A stretch of DNA of 64,000 nucleotides from Rhodospirillaceae bacterium (GCA_002709955.1 PAQY01000012.1:443679-507678); one strand, 5' to 3'. Shown: positions 8,612 through 17,568, numbered from the stretch's first letter. The notes: generated by a model not told the origin, from the sequence alone. Numbers and translations are program-made.

Positions 8612-9517
8612 ATGAGTGAAAAGCAAACCGAAGATCCAGCCCTTCGGGAGTATCTTTCCGGTTTGGGTGAACGTGTGCGCCAGGCGCGGGCCAAACGAGG
8701 CATGGCGCGGCGCATTCTGGCCCGGGACTCTGGCGTGTCGGAGCGTTATCTGGCGCAATTGGAAGGGGGATCGGGCAATCCCACCGTCGCGGTCCTGCGA
8801 CAAATTGCGGAGGCTGTGGACTATCCCCTGACAGAATTGGTGACAGGCGACGGCGTTCCTGAAACGGCGTCAGAGCTTGTGCCCTTGATCGCACGGCTGC
8901 GGGGGTTTGGGCCTGAACAACTGACTCAGGCAAAGCTGGCGCTGGATCGCATTGGCAATGGCAAGGGGGCTGTTGGGGATGTCGAAGCGGCCAAGGCCAA
9001 GCGAATCGCCCTGATCGGACTGCGTGGGGCGGGTAAGTCCACCTTGGGCCGTCATCTTGCGATGCGGTTGAAGGCCCCCTTTGTCGAGCTTAATCGGCTG
9101 GTCGAACGGGATTATGGTGGCAGCATTGGTGAAATTCTTGCGTTGAGTGGTCAGCCTGCCTTTCGGCGGTTGGAACGCCGCGCCTTGGAATCAACAATCG
9201 CTGACAGCGACACCGCCATTATCGCGACAGGGGGCGGGATTGTATCAGAACCAGCAACGTTCCAACTGTTGCTGGATCGCTGTCATACAATCTGGATTCA
9301 GGCGCAACCGGAAGAACATATGAACCGCGTTATCGCACAGGGGGATTACCGGCCCATGGCGCGTAATGACGAGGCGATGGAGGATTTGAAGGCAATCCTT
9401 GCGGCACGGGAATCCGCCTATTGCCAGGCCGATGCCAGTGTTGATACCAGTGGCAGTTCGGTGGAAGACAGCCTGATCCTGTTGGAAGAAGCGGCCCGGT
9501 CCCTATTGCGTGGGTAG
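8612..9517 (+). CDS. boxR: BoxR/BzdR-type transcriptional regulator (XRE HTH + shikimate-kinase fold)
   Basis: 301 residues in two domains. Residues ~11-75 are an XRE helix-turn-helix (RILARDSGVSERYLAQLEGG). Residues ~129-300 are a shikimate-kinase-like domain with Walker A GLRGAGKS at 136-143. This fusion is specific to BzdR and BoxR, where the second domain senses benzoyl-CoA and relieves repression. The gene is divergent from the benzoate operon and follows repeated TGCA sites. A GGGGGG run precedes the ATG. Its 3' end overlaps the convergent AbrB-family gene by 15 bases. Confidence 0.92.
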   Translation: MSEKQTEDPALREYLSGLGERVRQARAKRGMARRILARDSGVSERYLAQLEGGSGNPTVAVLRQIAEAVDYPLTELVTGDGVPETASELVPLIARLRGFGPEQLTQAKLALDRIGNGKGAVGDVEAAKAKRIALIGLRGAGKSTLGRHLAMRLKAPFVELNRLVERDYGGSIGEILALSGQPAFRRLERRALESTIADSDTAIIATGGGIVSEPATFQLLLDRCHTIWIQAQPEEHMNRVIAQGDYRPMARNDEAMEDLKAILAARESAYCQADASVDTSGSSVEDSLILLEEAARSLLRG

Positions 9518-10582
9518 GTCTGTTTCCGGCGGTTCCTTGTGCAGGAACATTTTGTAAATGATGGGCGCGGCCACCACGACATAAACGATGCGGACGATGT
9601 GGTGGGTTGCGACAAAGGCGACATCAACGCCCAGGGCCAGGGCAACCAGGCTCATTTCCGCCAGACCGCCTGGTGAATAAGCCAGAACGGCGCTTTGGAA
9701 GGGAACGCCGCCAACCTCATAGACCAATAAGGCGAAAAACACGGTCGCTGTCAGAATGATAACCGTGGATCCCATGCCCAGGGCGATGGTGCGGAAAACT
9801 TCTGATCGGGCGACACCGACAAAGCGACAGCCAATGATCGTCCCCATGATCCATTGGGCGCAATTCACGATCAACAGCGGCGGTGTCGCAGCGGTCATGC
9901 CCGCCAGATGCAGGCTGGCGCTGGCCAGCATGGGGCCGACCAGCATCGGTGCTGGGATGCGCAGGACTTTTGCAATTGGATAGCCAACCAGGCCACAGGC
10001 CCCCAGGATCAGATAGTCCTGCCAGGCGACCGCACTTAAGGCGACGCCAAATCGGGATCGATCTGTCATGTCGATATCACTGACAAACCGGAAGACGACC
10101 GGGACGATCAGGACGGTCAACAGAATGCGGCTGGCATGGGTCAGCACTATCCGCCGGTCATCCCCGCCCATGGCCCCGCCGACGATCATCATTTCATTCA
10201 GCCCGCCCGGCATGGCAGAGAAATAGGCTGTGGGGCGATCATATCCCCCTATTTTCCGGAAAAATGGATAGGCGGACAGTCCCGCAACACCCACAAAGGC
10301 CGCCAGAAAGGCCAGGCTGATAAGCCATTCCCCGGCGCGATCTGCCATATCTGGTGAAAAACCCGCCCCCAACATCACACCCAGAACCATGATCATAGGC
10401 TGGCGCAGCGGCATCGGTCCCTGAATTGGCAGTCCGATAATGGACGCCGCCGTGCAGGTGATCATTGCCCCCAGCATCCAGGGCAGGGGCAGGGTCAGCC
10501 AGTTGGCAACAAAACCACCACAGGCACCCAGACCCATCGCCAGGGCGATCCTGCCCAGATTTGTTGGGTTCATCGCAATCAT
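9503..10582 (-). CDS. AbrB-family (PF05145-type) integral membrane protein
   Basis: A polytopic membrane protein of about 359 residues with roughly ten hydrophobic segments. It shows the internal duplication of the family: MPGGLNEMMIVGGAMGGD in the first half is echoed by YSPGGLAEMSLVALALGVD in the second. Family members are annotated as AbrB or putative ammonia monooxygenase, but a transporter role is more likely. The start is uncertain. I used ATG 10582 because the hydrophobic part begins just after; ATG 10573 is an alternative and neither has a strong ribosome site. It is convergent with boxR, overlapping by 15 bases. Confidence 0.8.
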   Translation of the reverse strand: MIAMNPTNLGRIALAMGLGACGGFVANWLTLPLPWMLGAMITCTAASIIGLPIQGPMPLRQPMIMVLGVMLGAGFSPDMADRAGEWLISLAFLAAFVGVAGLSAYPFFRKIGGYDRPTAYFSAMPGGLNEMMIVGGAMGGDDRRIVLTHASRILLTVLIVPVVFRFVSDIDMTDRSRFGVALSAVAWQDYLILGACGLVGYPIAKVLRIPAPMLVGPMLASASLHLAGMTAATPPLLIVNCAQWIMGTIIGCRFVGVARSEVFRTIALGMGSTVIILTATVFFALLVYEVGGVPFQSAVLAYSPGGLAEMSLVALALGVDVAFVATHHIVRIVYVVVAAPIIYKMFLHKEPPETDLPTQ

Positions 10583-10789
10583 GTACAGTCTTTCACTTAG
10601 GCAGGTCGAACAGCGAAACGCCATGCCAGATACCATCACAGCGCATGATTGATCCGACCAAAGGGATGGTGCAGTGATGCGTTTATGCAAAACTGTGATA
10701 ATTGATTATGCCATGTTTAGACAAGGACCGGTCAGAATACCAGCCCTTGCGCCATGATCTGAATGCCTAACAGCTTTGCCGCCCACTCT

Positions 10790-12496
10790 TTAACGCGGCA
10801 CGTCTTCCGGAAAGTATTTGAACAAGGTCAGGATCGGGTTCGGGGCCGCCTGGCCCAGACCACAGATGGATGCATCCATCATCGTCTTGGACAATTGCTC
10901 CAACAGCGGCACGTTCCAGGTATCCTGCTGCATCAGTTTCACGGCCTTTTCCGTGCCAACGCGACAGGGGGTGCATTGACCGCAGCTTTCATCCTCAAAG
11001 AACTTCATCAGGTTCAGGGCGACATCTGCAATATTGTCCTGATCGGACAGGACGACCACGGCGGCGGACCCGATGAAACTGCCATAGGGTTGCAGCGTAT
11101 CAAAATCCAGCGGGATATCGCCCAGGCTGGCTGGCAGGATACCGCCGGATGCGCCGCCGGGTAGGTATCCCTTGAACGTTTGGCCGTCCTGCATGCCATC
11201 GCAATAGTCATCGATCAATTGACGGATGGTGATCCCGGCAGGGGCCAGTTTGACCCCAGGATTCTTGACGCGACCGGATACAGAAAAGCTGCGCAATCCC
11301 TTGCGTTCATTGGCCCCTTGGCTGGAAAACCACTCCGCGCCATTTTCCAGAATTTCCGGCACCCAATGCAGGCTTTCCACATTGTTGACCAGGGTGGGGC
11401 GACCAAACAGCCCTTCCTGCGCAACATAAGGCGGGCGATGGCGGGGCAGGCCGCGCTTGCCCTCAATTGATTCGATCATCGCGCTTTCTTCGCCACAGAT
11501 ATAGGCCCCGGCACCCCGGCGCAGGACAATCTTGGTGTGGTTGCTCAGGCCAGCCGCTTCCAGTTTCGCAATCTCTGCCTTTAACAGGGCAATGACTTCG
11601 GGATACTCGTCGCGCATATAGATATAGACGGCCTCTGCCTCCACCGCCCAGGCGCCGATCAGCATGCCTTCCAGGAATTTATGGGGGGTGCGTGTCAGAT
11701 AGTGATGATCTTTGATCGTGCCGGGTTCGCCTTCATCGCCATTGACCGCCATCAGACGGGGCTTGGGGGCCATGCGCACAAACTTCCATTTGCGACCAGT
11801 GGGAAATCCAGCGCCCCCCAGTCCGCGCAGATTGGCCCCTTCCAGAACCTCAATCACCTGTTCAACAGAAATGCTGCCATTCAGGCAACTGTGCAGATGC
11901 CGGTATCCCCCCGCCGTGCGATAGGCGGCCAGGTCCTGATAGTCTGGAATGTCTGGATGGCTGTCATGGGCTTCAGCGGCTGCGGCCAGGGCTGCAACGC
12001 TGGTTTGGGTGTGATGCTTGTGGCCTACTTCGGCGACAGGGGCCTGATGGCAGCGACCCATACAGGGCGCGCGCATAACCCGCACATTCTGGCCCACCTG
12101 ACCCGGCAGATCTGCCAGAATCTTTTGCGCGCCCATCAGCTCACAGCTTAAGGAATCACAGACCCGGATCGTCAGGGCCGGTGGGGGAACTTCCCCTTCC
12201 ATCACCAGATCGAAATGGGCATAGAAGCTGGCAACCTCAAAAACCTCCGCCATGCCCAGCTTCATTTCTGATGCCAGGGCATTAAGGTGGCGTGCGTGCA
12301 GATGGCCGTAAGTGTCTTGAATTAAATGCAGATATTCAATTAGCTCGTCACGTTGAAGCGTCCGGCCCGCCAATAGCGCCTGGATTTCTTCCAGCGCGGT
12401 TGGATCCAGTTGTCGCCCCTTGGAATGTGGGGTCGTCTTTCGGCGGCCAAATCCAGGGCTGCGAAATTGATGGACGTTGGTGTCGCCATCCGACAT
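10790..12496 (-). CDS. NuoE-NuoF fusion diaphorase (FdsB/HoxF-like NADH oxidoreductase subunit)
   Basis: 568 residues. Residues ~30-180 are NuoE-like with the 2Fe-2S ligands C113, C118, C145 and C149. The rest is NuoF-like, with FMN motif LGGAGFPTGRKW, NADH motif GDEGEPGTIKDH, GAYICGEESAMIESIEG, and a 4Fe-4S set in ESCGQCTPCRVGTEK plus SICGLGQ. GGAGAG precedes the ATG. All cofactor motifs are intact, so it should oxidise NADH. It resembles the beta subunit of NAD-dependent formate dehydrogenase, but no catalytic alpha subunit or hydrogenase gene is near. It may therefore pass electrons to another carrier. Confidence 0.88.
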   Translation of the reverse strand: MSDGDTNVHQFRSPGFGRRKTTPHSKGRQLDPTALEEIQALLAGRTLQRDELIEYLHLIQDTYGHLHARHLNALASEMKLGMAEVFEVASFYAHFDLVMEGEVPPPALTIRVCDSLSCELMGAQKILADLPGQVGQNVRVMRAPCMGRCHQAPVAEVGHKHHTQTSVAALAAAAEAHDSHPDIPDYQDLAAYRTAGGYRHLHSCLNGSISVEQVIEVLEGANLRGLGGAGFPTGRKWKFVRMAPKPRLMAVNGDEGEPGTIKDHHYLTRTPHKFLEGMLIGAWAVEAEAVYIYMRDEYPEVIALLKAEIAKLEAAGLSNHTKIVLRRGAGAYICGEESAMIESIEGKRGLPRHRPPYVAQEGLFGRPTLVNNVESLHWVPEILENGAEWFSSQGANERKGLRSFSVSGRVKNPGVKLAPAGITIRQLIDDYCDGMQDGQTFKGYLPGGASGGILPASLGDIPLDFDTLQPYGSFIGSAAVVVLSDQDNIADVALNLMKFFEDESCGQCTPCRVGTEKAVKLMQQDTWNVPLLEQLSKTMMDASICGLGQAAPNPILTLFKYFPEDVPR

Positions 12497-12602
12497 TGGA
12501 CTCTCCTAACCGGTCGCTGAAAACATCTTTGGATTCTGTGGCATAGTGAACAAGGCCACAGGGACCATGACTGTTTACCGGAAAGTCACAACACCATTCT
12601 GG

Positions 12603-12821
12603 TCACTGGGCGTCAATATCTGCATCCGCCGCGACCAGTCCAATAACGGATGTGTCGATCAGAACCTTACCGCGTTCTTCAAAATTGACGGTTACCCGCG
12701 TTCCGACGCAGGATTGGACCTGGCCGATGCCCCAATCGGGGGCGTCCGGGTGGCGCACATACACGCCGGGAACAAGGTCGCCTGGCACCAGCGTATTGTT
12801 GTCTGCGTAACTTGATAGCAT
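12603..12821 (-). CDS. DUF3553 domain protein
   Basis: A 72-residue protein whose core PGVYVRHPDAPDWGIGQVQS and RVTVNFEERGKVLID matches the DUF3553 family, a small beta-barrel module common in alphaproteobacteria. The same module occurs at the end of some UvrD-type helicases, so a nucleic-acid-linked role is possible, but none is shown here. It is divergent from chpT with 80 bases between. Confidence 0.85.
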   Translation of the reverse strand: MLSSYADNNTLVPGDLVPGVYVRHPDAPDWGIGQVQSCVGTRVTVNFEERGKVLIDTSVIGLVAADADIDAQ

Positions 12822-12901
12822 TGTGTGACCCTATCTGTATCCGCCCATCGATTGTGCAGTGCAGCATTTTATATCGCGATTCGCAAGTAAAGGCATTAAA
12901 A

Positions 12902-13555
12902 ATGTCACATTCCGATCCGTTTCAACATTCCGCCCGTCTGGCTGATCTGACGGCATCCCGACTGATCCATGAAATTGTGGGTCCCATTGGGGTGATATCG
13001 AACGGTTTGGAACTGATGGAGGAATTGGGGGCCGACGCGGGGGTCGACGCGCTGACCCTGGTTTCCAACAGTGCGCGGGACGCCACAAATCGGTTAAAGT
13101 TTTATCGCATGGCCTATGGTCGCTCAGGGATTGAAATCACCAGTATGGCGCAATTGCGCGCCGTGGCGGTGGCTTTTATGGCGGATCAGCCGCGCCATGA
13201 TTTATCCTGGCCCTTGCCCCCGATCCTGCCCAGCCTTTCCCAGGGGATGGGGCGGGTTATGTTGATCCTGATCGAGGTTGCAAAGGAGTGTCTGCCCCGC
13301 GGCGGCCTGGTGCGCGTGGCTGTCGAAGATGGCGTGGCGCATGTCATCGCCCGGGGAAATAGTCAGAGGGAAGAACCACATATGTCTGATGTATTGGGGC
13401 TGGCCCTGACGGGCAAGGCGTCAATGGAAGACCTGACCCCGCAAACCGTGCATGGTGCTTTGGCCTGGGCGTTTATCCATGCCATTGGCGGTCAGATTAC
13501 GATTCAGTCGGCGGATGGGGCCTTACAGTTTACAGTTACACTCCCCACGGATTAA
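12902..13555 (+). CDS. chpT: Histidine phosphotransferase ChpT
   Basis: 217 residues of the ChpT/HPTransfase family. The phospho-accepting His23 sits in ASRLIHEIVGPIGVISNG, followed by a helical hairpin and a degenerate, ATP-binding-deficient GHKL-like domain ending in GGQITIQSADGALQFTVTLP. In Caulobacter ChpT relays phosphate from CckA to CtrA and CpdR. The start at 12902 fits MSHSDPFQH with AAAGG upstream; a longer frame from 12812 has no support. A response regulator and cheR follow in the same direction. Confidence 0.85.
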   Translation: MSHSDPFQHSARLADLTASRLIHEIVGPIGVISNGLELMEELGADAGVDALTLVSNSARDATNRLKFYRMAYGRSGIEITSMAQLRAVAVAFMADQPRHDLSWPLPPILPSLSQGMGRVMLILIEVAKECLPRGGLVRVAVEDGVAHVIARGNSQREEPHMSDVLGLALTGKASMEDLTPQTVHGALAWAFIHAIGGQITIQSADGALQFTVTLPTD

Positions 13556-13646
13556 GAGTGGGAAACCGCATTAAGGGTTTTGTTGCAGTGGGTTGGCACC
13601 AAGAGTAGTCTCTTATGGCTTTTTCGCCATCTTGCGGAGTATTGGC

Positions 13647-14012
13647 ATGAAAACCTGTCTTATCGTTGATGATTCTCGTGTCATTCGAATGGTCGCACGA
13701 AAGATCCTGGAAGATTTGGGCTTTGACGTCACAGAGGCGGAAAATGGTCAGATCGCATTAGACATGTGCCAGAAGTCTCTGCCAGACGGTATCTTGTTGG
13801 ATTGGGTCATGCCCGTCATGGATGGAATGGAATTTCTGAAGCGATTGCGCGCACTGCCCAATGGATCGGCCACGAAAGTTGTGTTCTGTACAACAGAAAC
13901 GGATGTGGGGCGTATCCGTGAAGCAATCGCAAACGGTGCTGACGAATATATCATGAAACCCTTTGACAGCGAGATCGTGCAGTCCAAATTCATGCAGGTT
14001 GGTCTGATATAG
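13647..14012 (+). CDS. CheY-like single-domain response regulator
   Basis: 121 residues forming one receiver domain. The acidic pair VDDS is near the start, phospho-acceptor Asp52 lies in ILLDWVMPVMDG, and the conserved late Lys is in YIMKPFD. No output domain is present. GCGGAG precedes the ATG at 13647. It lies between chpT and cheR, which suggests it receives phosphate from ChpT or serves a chemotaxis-like branch, but the partner is not visible. Confidence 0.9.
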   Translation: MKTCLIVDDSRVIRMVARKILEDLGFDVTEAENGQIALDMCQKSLPDGILLDWVMPVMDGMEFLKRLRALPNGSATKVVFCTTETDVGRIREAIANGADEYIMKPFDSEIVQSKFMQVGLI

Positions 14013-14089
14013 AATATCCGGTGTGAGCGCATGCAAAGGCATGATGCTCAGGGTTTTGTATAGATCGGTTTCGATCGGTAGGAGCAGGC

Positions 14090-14911
14090 ATGAGAATAGA
14101 GAATTTTGAATTGCTCTCTACTTTGTTAAAGCAACGATCCGGCTTGGTCCTGACCAAAGATAAGGCGTATCTGTTGGAAACTCGCCTGATGCCGGTTGCC
14201 CGCAAATATAATTTAGCCAATTTGGATCAAATCTGTGATGCGGTGCGCACGCGCCAGGATTCTGCAATGATTGCAGATATAACCGACGTTATGATGTCTT
14301 GTGGCACCCACTTTTTCCGCGACAAAAAGCCGTTTGATCTGTTCAGCACGAAGGTATTGCCGCGGCTAAGGGCGGCGCGGGCGGACACCAAGAAAATCAG
14401 ACTGTGGTGCGCGGCCTGTTCCAGCGGCCAGGAACCCTATTCGCTGGCCATGCTTATAAAGGAAGCGCAGGAGACACTGGGCGGATGGCAGATTGAAATT
14501 CTGGCAACAGATTTGTCGGAAGGAATTCTGGCAAAGGCGAAGGCCGGTATATATTCCCAGTTTGAAGTACAGCGCGGATTGCCCATCCGGATGCTGATCA
14601 AATATTTTCGACAGAATGGCGATAAATGGCACATGGATTCCGGAATACGGTCCATGGTCGACTTCAAGCCCTTCAACTTGTTGGAACACCCCCGGGCCCT
14701 GGGTCAGTTTGATGTGATCCTGTGCCGCAATGTGCTGACCTATTTTGATCAGCCCACCAAGGCGAAGACCTTGTCGCATATGTCCGATGTTCTGGCGAAA
14801 GACGGCATTCTGTATCTGGGCCTGTCAGAGACGGTGCGGGGCGTTTCCGAAGAATTTAAGCCAGTCCCAGACATGCGTGGTCTGTACCAGCATGCGGATG
14901 CCGACCTTTAG
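14090..14911 (+). CDS. cheR: CheR-family protein-glutamate methyltransferase
   Basis: 273 residues with the CheR N-terminal helical domain and a SAM-binding domain (IRLWCAACSSGQEPYSLAM, ATDLSEGILAKAK, FDVILCRNVLTYF). CheR methylates glutamates of chemoreceptors. The motif before the catalytic Arg, usually NETxFFRD, reads SCGTHFFRD (residues 70-78), so the Asn-Glu pair is replaced. No receptors, CheA or CheB lie in the window, so the target is open. It follows the CheY-like gene by 77 bases and is convergent with a nitroreductase gene. Confidence 0.88.
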   Translation: MRIENFELLSTLLKQRSGLVLTKDKAYLLETRLMPVARKYNLANLDQICDAVRTRQDSAMIADITDVMMSCGTHFFRDKKPFDLFSTKVLPRLRAARADTKKIRLWCAACSSGQEPYSLAMLIKEAQETLGGWQIEILATDLSEGILAKAKAGIYSQFEVQRGLPIRMLIKYFRQNGDKWHMDSGIRSMVDFKPFNLLEHPRALGQFDVILCRNVLTYFDQPTKAKTLSHMSDVLAKDGILYLGLSETVRGVSEEFKPVPDMRGLYQHADADL

Positions 14912-14923
14912 ACACTCTGAATT

Positions 14924-15511
14924 TTATGCGGGACCGTTCCAGTTTTCCATATACTGTCGCACATCAGGTCTGGCGATGCTGCGTGGTTCTTCAACAGGGG
15001 TGCCCAGATAGACAAACCCAACCATCTTGTCCTTCTTTTCAAAGCCCAGACCCAAACGCACGGTCTCGTCAAAGGCCGGCCAACCGGTCAACAGAACTGC
15101 CCCATATCCGGCCGCATGGGCTGCCAGCAAGAAGTGTTCCGTCGCGCAGGCGGTGGCGACCACCTGTTCGATGACGGGAACTTTTGGGTGACCCTCTACA
15201 ACATTGACCCCAATGGCTATGATCAGCGGGGACCGCAGGGGCTTGGACCGGATGGTGGCGATCATCTCATCATCGACCGCCGGATCGCGCTTTCGCAGCG
15301 CGGTTTCGAACAGATCCGATAGTTTCGCGCGATCATCGCCCCGTATAACTTTAAATCGCCAGGGTCGGATTGCCCCGTGATCGGGGGCGCTCATCCCCGT
15401 TTGCAACAGGGCCGCCAGGGTCGCGTCATCCGGCGCTGGTTCGGTCAGCATCTGGGCCTTTACGGAACGGCGGCTCGATAAGAAATCCAGAAGGGGCGTT
15501 GGGTTGGTCAA
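14924..15511 (-). CDS. Nitroreductase-family protein (YdjA-like)
   Basis: 195 residues of the FMN-dependent nitroreductase family. It has the N-terminal FLSSRRSVKAQ phosphate-binding segment, SAPDHGAIRPWRFKVIRG typical of the small YdjA subgroup, and GYGAVLLTGWPAFD near the dimer interface. I start it at a TTG (15511), since GGAG lies 6 bases before it and the family usually starts just before the LLDFLSSRRS helix; a TTG at 15523 is the alternative. The substrate is unknown. Confidence 0.85.
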   Translation of the reverse strand: MTNPTPLLDFLSSRRSVKAQMLTEPAPDDATLAALLQTGMSAPDHGAIRPWRFKVIRGDDRAKLSDLFETALRKRDPAVDDEMIATIRSKPLRSPLIIAIGVNVVEGHPKVPVIEQVVATACATEHFLLAAHAAGYGAVLLTGWPAFDETVRLGLGFEKKDKMVGFVYLGTPVEEPRSIARPDVRQYMENWNGPA

Positions 15512-15577
15512 GATACACTCCAATTAAGAATCATTCGCAATACCCTAGATGGCATTGAATAAGCGAAGGTCAAGGCA

Positions 15578-16399
15578 TCAGCTCAGATTAAACCCAATTT
15601 TCCGGATGAAGTCTCCAAAATCCGAACGCTCCGGTTCGGCATATTGCCGGGCCTTGTCTTCGGACCAGGTATAGGGTTCCTGCTTTCCAAACCGTTCTAT
15701 ATTGCGCTGACTGGTAAAGGGGCGCGTCTTGTTGCGCCGCATATCATATTCCGAAATCCCGTCCTGGATCGAATCATCCTGAAACCGGTCGCGGTGGACA
15801 GTATGCGACAGGCCCAGACGCGGGCTGATGCGCGGGGGATAGACCGGGTGGCCCAATGTCATGCCACAAATCGGGAAGACATAATCGGGCAGGCCGATCC
15901 GCTGCGACACGGCCTGGGCATGGTTGCGCAAGGCGCTGATCGGGCAGGTGCCGAGGCCCACTCTCTCTGCGGCTGTGATAAAGGCCGACATCGCAATGGC
16001 AGCATCTACCGCACAATTGAAAAAGGCATCCAAATGGTCATTTACAAAATCATGCCCCCGGATCTGATGGATCTGGCGCAGACGGCGGTTATTGCCCAGA
16101 AAGATCACAAAATGCGGGGCATTCACGATCCAGGGCATATCCGGGAACAGGCTGTTGATCCAGGATCGCAGGGCAGGGTCTTCGACAAACAGGATATCGC
16201 GCTGTTGCAGGTCGCTTTTCGTGGGACTGGCCAGGGCGGTCGCCGCCAGACTGTTCAGCACGGTATCTGACACAGGCTCCGCCTTATAGACCCGGCAGGA
16301 TCCTCGTGCCTGCATATCGGCCAGCTGGTCCAACCCTGTTTCCAGGTCTGGGGCCAGTGCGCCATATCGCGCGGTCAGCGGGTCGCGTGTCTCAGTCAT
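15578..16399 (-). CDS. Nitroreductase-family oxidoreductase
   Basis: 273 residues, NfsA-like in length. Residues ~33-40 (RGSCRVYKAEP) and ATALASPTKSDLQQRD form the FMN phosphate site, AAERVGLGTCPISALRNH the dimer and FMN site, and a C-terminal arm rich in charged residues (RFGKQEPYTWSEDKARQYAEPE) is typical of the longer subgroup. It reduces nitro compounds or quinones with NAD(P)H in known relatives. Its start overlaps the rhomboid gene's end by 8 bases. Confidence 0.85.
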   Translation of the reverse strand: MTETRDPLTARYGALAPDLETGLDQLADMQARGSCRVYKAEPVSDTVLNSLAATALASPTKSDLQQRDILFVEDPALRSWINSLFPDMPWIVNAPHFVIFLGNNRRLRQIHQIRGHDFVNDHLDAFFNCAVDAAIAMSAFITAAERVGLGTCPISALRNHAQAVSQRIGLPDYVFPICGMTLGHPVYPPRISPRLGLSHTVHRDRFQDDSIQDGISEYDMRRNKTRPFTSQRNIERFGKQEPYTWSEDKARQYAEPERSDFGDFIRKIGFNLS

Positions 16400-17081
16400 T
16401 GGCAGGTCTCCCCTTGCCCCGCGCCCGCCAGGGCAGGATCAGCGATAAGACGAATCCGGAAACAAACCCGCCGATATGGGCCTCTCCAGAGACGGTCTCT
16501 CCTCCTGGGCCGGGCAGGACATAATACAGCAAATTCATGGCAAAGAAGATACCAACGAAGATCAGCCCGGCTTTGCGGTTGCTGAACGGGTGGGGCACGA
16601 CTTCCTGTCCCCGGCGCAGGAACACCATGCGCGACAAGGCCCCGACCAGCGCGGAAACGCCACCGGACGCCCCAATCAGATACAGTTGACTATCGCCATA
16701 GATTATTGTCACAGCCAGCGCCCCGCCGGCTGTTCCCAACAGGTACAGTGCGATGAAACTGAATGTTGGAATCTGACGGGCCAGCGGCGTGCCAAAGGCC
16801 AGAAGGAAGGCCATATTGACCAAAAGATGCATCCACCCGCCATGCACTAGGCCATAGCCAATCCACCGTGTGGTCAGAACCAACGGGTCCTGATCAAAAT
16901 ATTTCAGATCCGCTGGATTGAAGACGGAATAGAACAACAGTGTGTTCACCCAATGCTGTGGGCCAACCAACTGAAACAGAAAGGCTGCTACCGTAATCCC
17001 GATCAGCCACAACACGACTTTTGGTGCGTTGAAGGCAGGGGTGCGGTGTTCGGGCGGGATGGGTGTAAAGGGCGTGTTCAT
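16392..17081 (-). CDS. Rhomboid-family intramembrane serine protease
   Basis: 229 residues with six to seven hydrophobic segments. The catalytic Ser139 is in IGASGGVSAL and His202 in EAHIGGFVSGF, the rhomboid dyad; HGGWMHLLVNM is the conserved second-helix motif. It should cleave membrane proteins within the bilayer. The ATG at 17081 starts MNTPFTPIPP, 4 bases after the acetyltransferase stop, so the two are probably cotranscribed. Substrates cannot be predicted. Confidence 0.9.
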   Translation of the reverse strand: MNTPFTPIPPEHRTPAFNAPKVVLWLIGITVAAFLFQLVGPQHWVNTLLFYSVFNPADLKYFDQDPLVLTTRWIGYGLVHGGWMHLLVNMAFLLAFGTPLARQIPTFSFIALYLLGTAGGALAVTIIYGDSQLYLIGASGGVSALVGALSRMVFLRRGQEVVPHPFSNRKAGLIFVGIFFAMNLLYYVLPGPGGETVSGEAHIGGFVSGFVLSLILPWRARGKGRPAND

Positions 17082-17085
17082 AGGG

Positions 17086-17568
17086 TCATATTTGGGCCTC
17101 TTGGGCCAATCTGTCCAGTTTCTCGTCACGCAATTCATAGACCAGGGCATTTTCAGGCAGGGCTGCGCCGATGCGCTCATACAGGCGGCGGGCGGGGTTG
17201 CTTTGATAGGCCGCAAGCCCAATACAGCGCTGTCCCTTTTGCTTTGCATCCGCGGCAATACGGGCCAGCATTCGCCGTCCCAACCCGCCGCCACGATGGT
17301 CTTCGACAATGAAGATGTCCAGCAGCCATGTTGCCAGGGTGCCGGTATCGGTATCAAAAAACCGCTGACACAGGGCATATCCAACAGGCTTGCCCATCGC
17401 GTCTTCAGCCAGATATCCAAAGACCAGCGGGTCATCCCCCTGCATCAATGGCAGGATGACCGTGCCGTCAAAGGGTGGCTCATCAATGCCGAAATGCGCA
17501 TTCAGGGCGGCTGCCATTTCTGCCAGGGTATTCGCATCCTTCAGCACTGCTTTGCGAATTTTCAGCAT
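17086..17568 (-). CDS. GNAT-family N-acetyltransferase
   Basis: 160 residues of GNAT fold. The acetyl-CoA pyrophosphate loop reads DHRGGGLGRRMLARI after LLDIFIVE, and QSNPARRLYERIGA is the late motif B. Start at 17568 (MLKIRKAV) has AGAAGAG upstream; the in-frame ATG 15 bases earlier would place that site inside the gene. The spermine/diamine acetyltransferase-like layout is common, but the acceptor is unknown. It leads a three-gene run with the rhomboid and a nitroreductase. Confidence 0.85.
   Translation of the reverse strand: MLKIRKAVLKDANTLAEMAAALNAHFGIDEPPFDGTVILPLMQGDDPLVFGYLAEDAMGKPVGYALCQRFFDTDTGTLATWLLDIFIVEDHRGGGLGRRMLARIAADAKQKGQRCIGLAAYQSNPARRLYERIGAALPENALVYELRDEKLDRLAQEAQI

Noticed and set aside
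10583-10690. N-terminal 36-residue extension of the AbrB-like protein
   Set aside because: The extra part is Cys/Ser-rich, not hydrophobic and has no ribosome site, so a downstream start is more likely.
17082-17435. Extended N-terminus of the rhomboid gene
   Set aside because: It would run through the acetyltransferase gene in another frame; MNTPFTPIPP at 17081 is the natural start.
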